The notes below the pieces were generated by a model that was not told the origin of the DNA, did no database searches, and worked only from the letters and a program-made list of their open reading frames with translations. A stretch of DNA of 64,000 nt from Polyangiaceae bacterium (GTDB taxonomy: Bacteria; Myxococcota_A; Polyangia; Polyangiales; Polyangiaceae), in the NCBI GenBank assembly GCA_016719945.1, contig JADJYE010000021.1, positions 1-64,000 on the forward strand, in the 5' to 3' direction. Every line of letters starts with the position of its first letter. The first letter of the stretch is position 1. Shown here piece by piece: positions 62,366 through 64,000 of the stretch. Position numbers and translations under genes: made by a program.

Positions 62366-64000
62366 ATGCGGACCTTGGCTTGGCTCCCGTGGGTCGCTGC
62401 GCTCGTGTTGACGGCTGGCTGCGGCGGTTGCGACGACAGCGGCACCGGCGCCTCGGGCGCAGGCAGCGAAGGGGGTGGCCCGACCGGCGGGAGCGGCCCT
62501 GTCTGCACCGACTGCACGCCGGTCGGGGACACGACCTACGCCCTGCCCTCGCCGGCCGGCGCGACGGTGTGGACGACCACGACGATGGACAAGGTCCTGC
62601 GCGAGGCCCAGCCGCCGACGACCGAGGGCGCCGAAATCGAGGTATTCGCTGCGAAGAATGAGCACGAGCCGTTCCAGATCGTCGTGCACGCGCCGGGCGG
62701 GGGCACCGCGACCCTAGCGCTCTCCGAGCTCGCCGGCCCCGGCGTGATCGATCGCGTGGAGATCGAGCGCGTCGAATACGTGTCGATCGCCGAGCCCTCC
62801 GATCCAGGAGGGATCCCGAGCGGGCGTATCCCTGACGCGCTGGTGCCGACGAGCTTCGGAACGGCGGAGCCCTTGCCTCCGGGTGAGAACCAGCCGTTCT
62901 GGATCACCGTGACCGTCCCGCCGAGCGCGCCGGCCGGCGACTACACCGCCACGCTCACGGTCGACGTCGGCGGGAGCACGAGCGAGATACCGGTGCGGCT
63001 GCACGTCTTCGACTTCGCGCTGCCTGCGGAGATCGGCTTCGACGGCAACTGGAACGCCAGCATGGAGGCCCTCGGCGGTGGGGAGAGCCTGGAGGCAGTG
63101 CAGTCGATCAAGGACTTCTTCTACGAGCACCGGCTGGTGCCCTCGTCGGTCGCCTGGCCCGCGGGCCTGAACTACACGGGGGGCATCGAGTTCGACTGCG
63201 CGAGCGGCACCTTCCTCGAGGAGGACAACCCCTACGACTTCTCCCAGCTCGGCCCCAAGTACATCGACGGCGAGGGGTGGAACGGCGTCGGCTTCCCGAG
63301 CTTCCAGATCATGCAGTTCGTCGACAACTCGACGCCGCGCCCGCAGTCGTTCTGCGGCGTCGATCGAGGGCCCGACCCTTTCGGGACCGCGGCGTACAAC
63401 GACGAGTGGTCGCGGCTGCTCTCGGCCATCGACGACTACCTCGTCGCGCGTGGCTGGGAGGGCAAGGGCTACTACTACGTCCAGAACGAGCCCCAGGGGC
63501 CCGAGGACTACGACGTCGCGGCGTTCCTTGCGGCGCTGACGAAGCAGGCTGCACCCAACCTGCGGATCGCCATCAGCGAGGAGCCGAAGCCCGAGATCGC
63601 GCAGCACCCGTCGGCGGCGGGGCAGTCGTACGACCTGTGGTGGGCGAACCTCTCCGAGTTCGACCCCGAGTACGCGCGCACGAGGCAGGAGCTGGGGGAG
63701 ACGGTGTGGTGGTACTTCCTCTATGGCGATCTCCCCCCCCATTTCAACCCCATCACCATCGACCACCCCGGGATCGAGTCACGGATCGGCCATTGGGCTG
63801 CCTGGAAGTACCGCGTGAAGGGCTTCGCCTATTACTCCGTCACCGGCTGGGGCGCCGACCCGTACAACGACCCGCGCCCGCAGGGTACGAACCAGAACGG
63901 CGACGGCTTCCTGCTCTATCCGCCGCAGAACGGGCGGATCGCGCGCAGCATCCGCTGGGCGCTGCTCCGTGAGGGCGTGGAAGACTGGGAGTACCTCAAG
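62366..64000 (+). CDS. DUF4091 glycosidase-like lipoprotein (runs off the end)
   Basis: 545 residues are visible and the stop lies beyond the window. Signal WLPWVAALVLTAGC, Gly/Ser linker, then an N-terminal beta domain (IEVFAAKNEHEPFQIVVHAP; FWITVTVPPSAPAGDYTATL), followed by a TIM-barrel region with GKGYYYVQNEPQGPEDYDVA, NLRIAISEEPKPEIA, YDLWWANLSEFDPEYART and GFAYYSVTGWGADPYNDPRP, ending DWEYLK. This arrangement is that of DUF4091/GH123-like proteins acting on glycans. Acid residues NEP and the later Trp cluster are plausible active-site parts. Confidence 0.7.
   Translation, partial: MRTLAWLPWVAALVLTAGCGGCDDSGTGASGAGSEGGGPTGGSGPVCTDCTPVGDTTYALPSPAGATVWTTTTMDKVLREAQPPTTEGAEIEVFAAKNEHEPFQIVVHAPGGGTATLALSELAGPGVIDRVEIERVEYVSIAEPSDPGGIPSGRIPDALVPTSFGTAEPLPPGENQPFWITVTVPPSAPAGDYTATLTVDVGGSTSEIPVRLHVFDFALPAEIGFDGNWNASMEALGGGESLEAVQSIKDFFYEHRLVPSSVAWPAGLNYTGGIEFDCASGTFLEEDNPYDFSQLGPKYIDGEGWNGVGFPSFQIMQFVDNSTPRPQSFCGVDRGPDPFGTAAYNDEWSRLLSAIDDYLVARGWEGKGYYYVQNEPQGPEDYDVAAFLAALTKQAAPNLRIAISEEPKPEIAQHPSAAGQSYDLWWANLSEFDPEYARTRQELGETVWWYFLYGDLPPHFNPITIDHPGIESRIGHWAAWKYRVKGFAYYSVTGWGADPYNDPRPQGTNQNGDGFLLYPPQNGRIARSIRWALLREGVEDWEYLK

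Noticed and set aside
1..64000. rRNA, tRNA, integrase or replication genes
   Set aside because: None could be recognised on either strand; in particular no intI integrase was found to go with the attC-like sites.

Overview
The window is very GC-rich. It carries many Gly/Ser-linker lipoproteins and Cys-rich lipoproteins, a Ser/Thr protein kinase with a cytosolic N-terminal kinase domain and one membrane span, a serpin, an ArsA-type ATPase, radical SAM/SPASM enzymes and several remnants of IS66 and IS21 elements. Together these point to a myxobacterium-like delta-proteobacterium (Myxococcota, Polyangia type). No rRNA, tRNA or CRISPR was seen, and the replicon type cannot be told.

Layout. (1) 1-6.6 kb holds five recognisable genes: a beta-helix protein, an NHL-repeat lipoprotein, a Bcp-type peroxiredoxin, an unknown, and a YbiT-like ABC-F ATPase. 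All are chopped by many one-base frameshifts, which most likely reflect poor consensus near a contig end. (2) 6.6-8.1 kb is non-coding and repeat-rich. It includes twelve regularly spaced 14-bp palindromes with a 40-43 bp period. (3) 8.1-10.4 kb is a compact RiPP-like cluster: a radical SAM/SPASM maturase, a 68-residue precursor ending in CNVC, and an EpiD/LanD-type flavoprotein (HFCD). It ends in a good integron attC-like site (10343-10404) that contains the flavoprotein stop codon. (4) 10.5-15.4 kb is a four-gene conflict (defence-like) operon: PRTase-CE-like protein, ORC/CDC6-type ATPase, unknown protein, and N6-adenine-type DNA methyltransferase. It runs into an attC half-site that is cut by an IS66-type end. 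(5) 15.4-26 kb is an IS66/IS21 graveyard with accessory genes: an unknown protein, another attC-like site, a DUF2510/T5orf172 protein with a partner, and a HigBA-like toxin-antitoxin pair. Regions 3-5 form a genomic island, and regions 3-4 look lower in GC and differ in codon use from the flanks.

(6) 26.5-64 kb is chromosomal-looking, with short intergenic gaps and mixed strands: a hydroxylaminobenzene-mutase-like protein, a DUF4253 lipoprotein, VapBC, an alpha/beta hydrolase, a serpin, ArsA, a DEAD-box helicase, a protein kinase, an SGNH hydrolase, a MATCAP/QEGLA-type metallopeptidase, a cyclophilin, an FAD oxidoreductase, a Rieske oxygenase, an SDR, a second radical SAM/SPASM enzyme, an L,D-transpeptidase, a cytochrome P450, a heparinase-like protein and, running off the end, a DUF4091 glycosidase-like lipoprotein. 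Several of these also carry single frameshifts.

The most promising undescribed biology is the radical SAM + HFCD + CNVC-peptide cluster packaged like an integron cassette. Next come the adjoining PRTase/ORC-CDC6/methyltransferase operon and the palindrome array just upstream.
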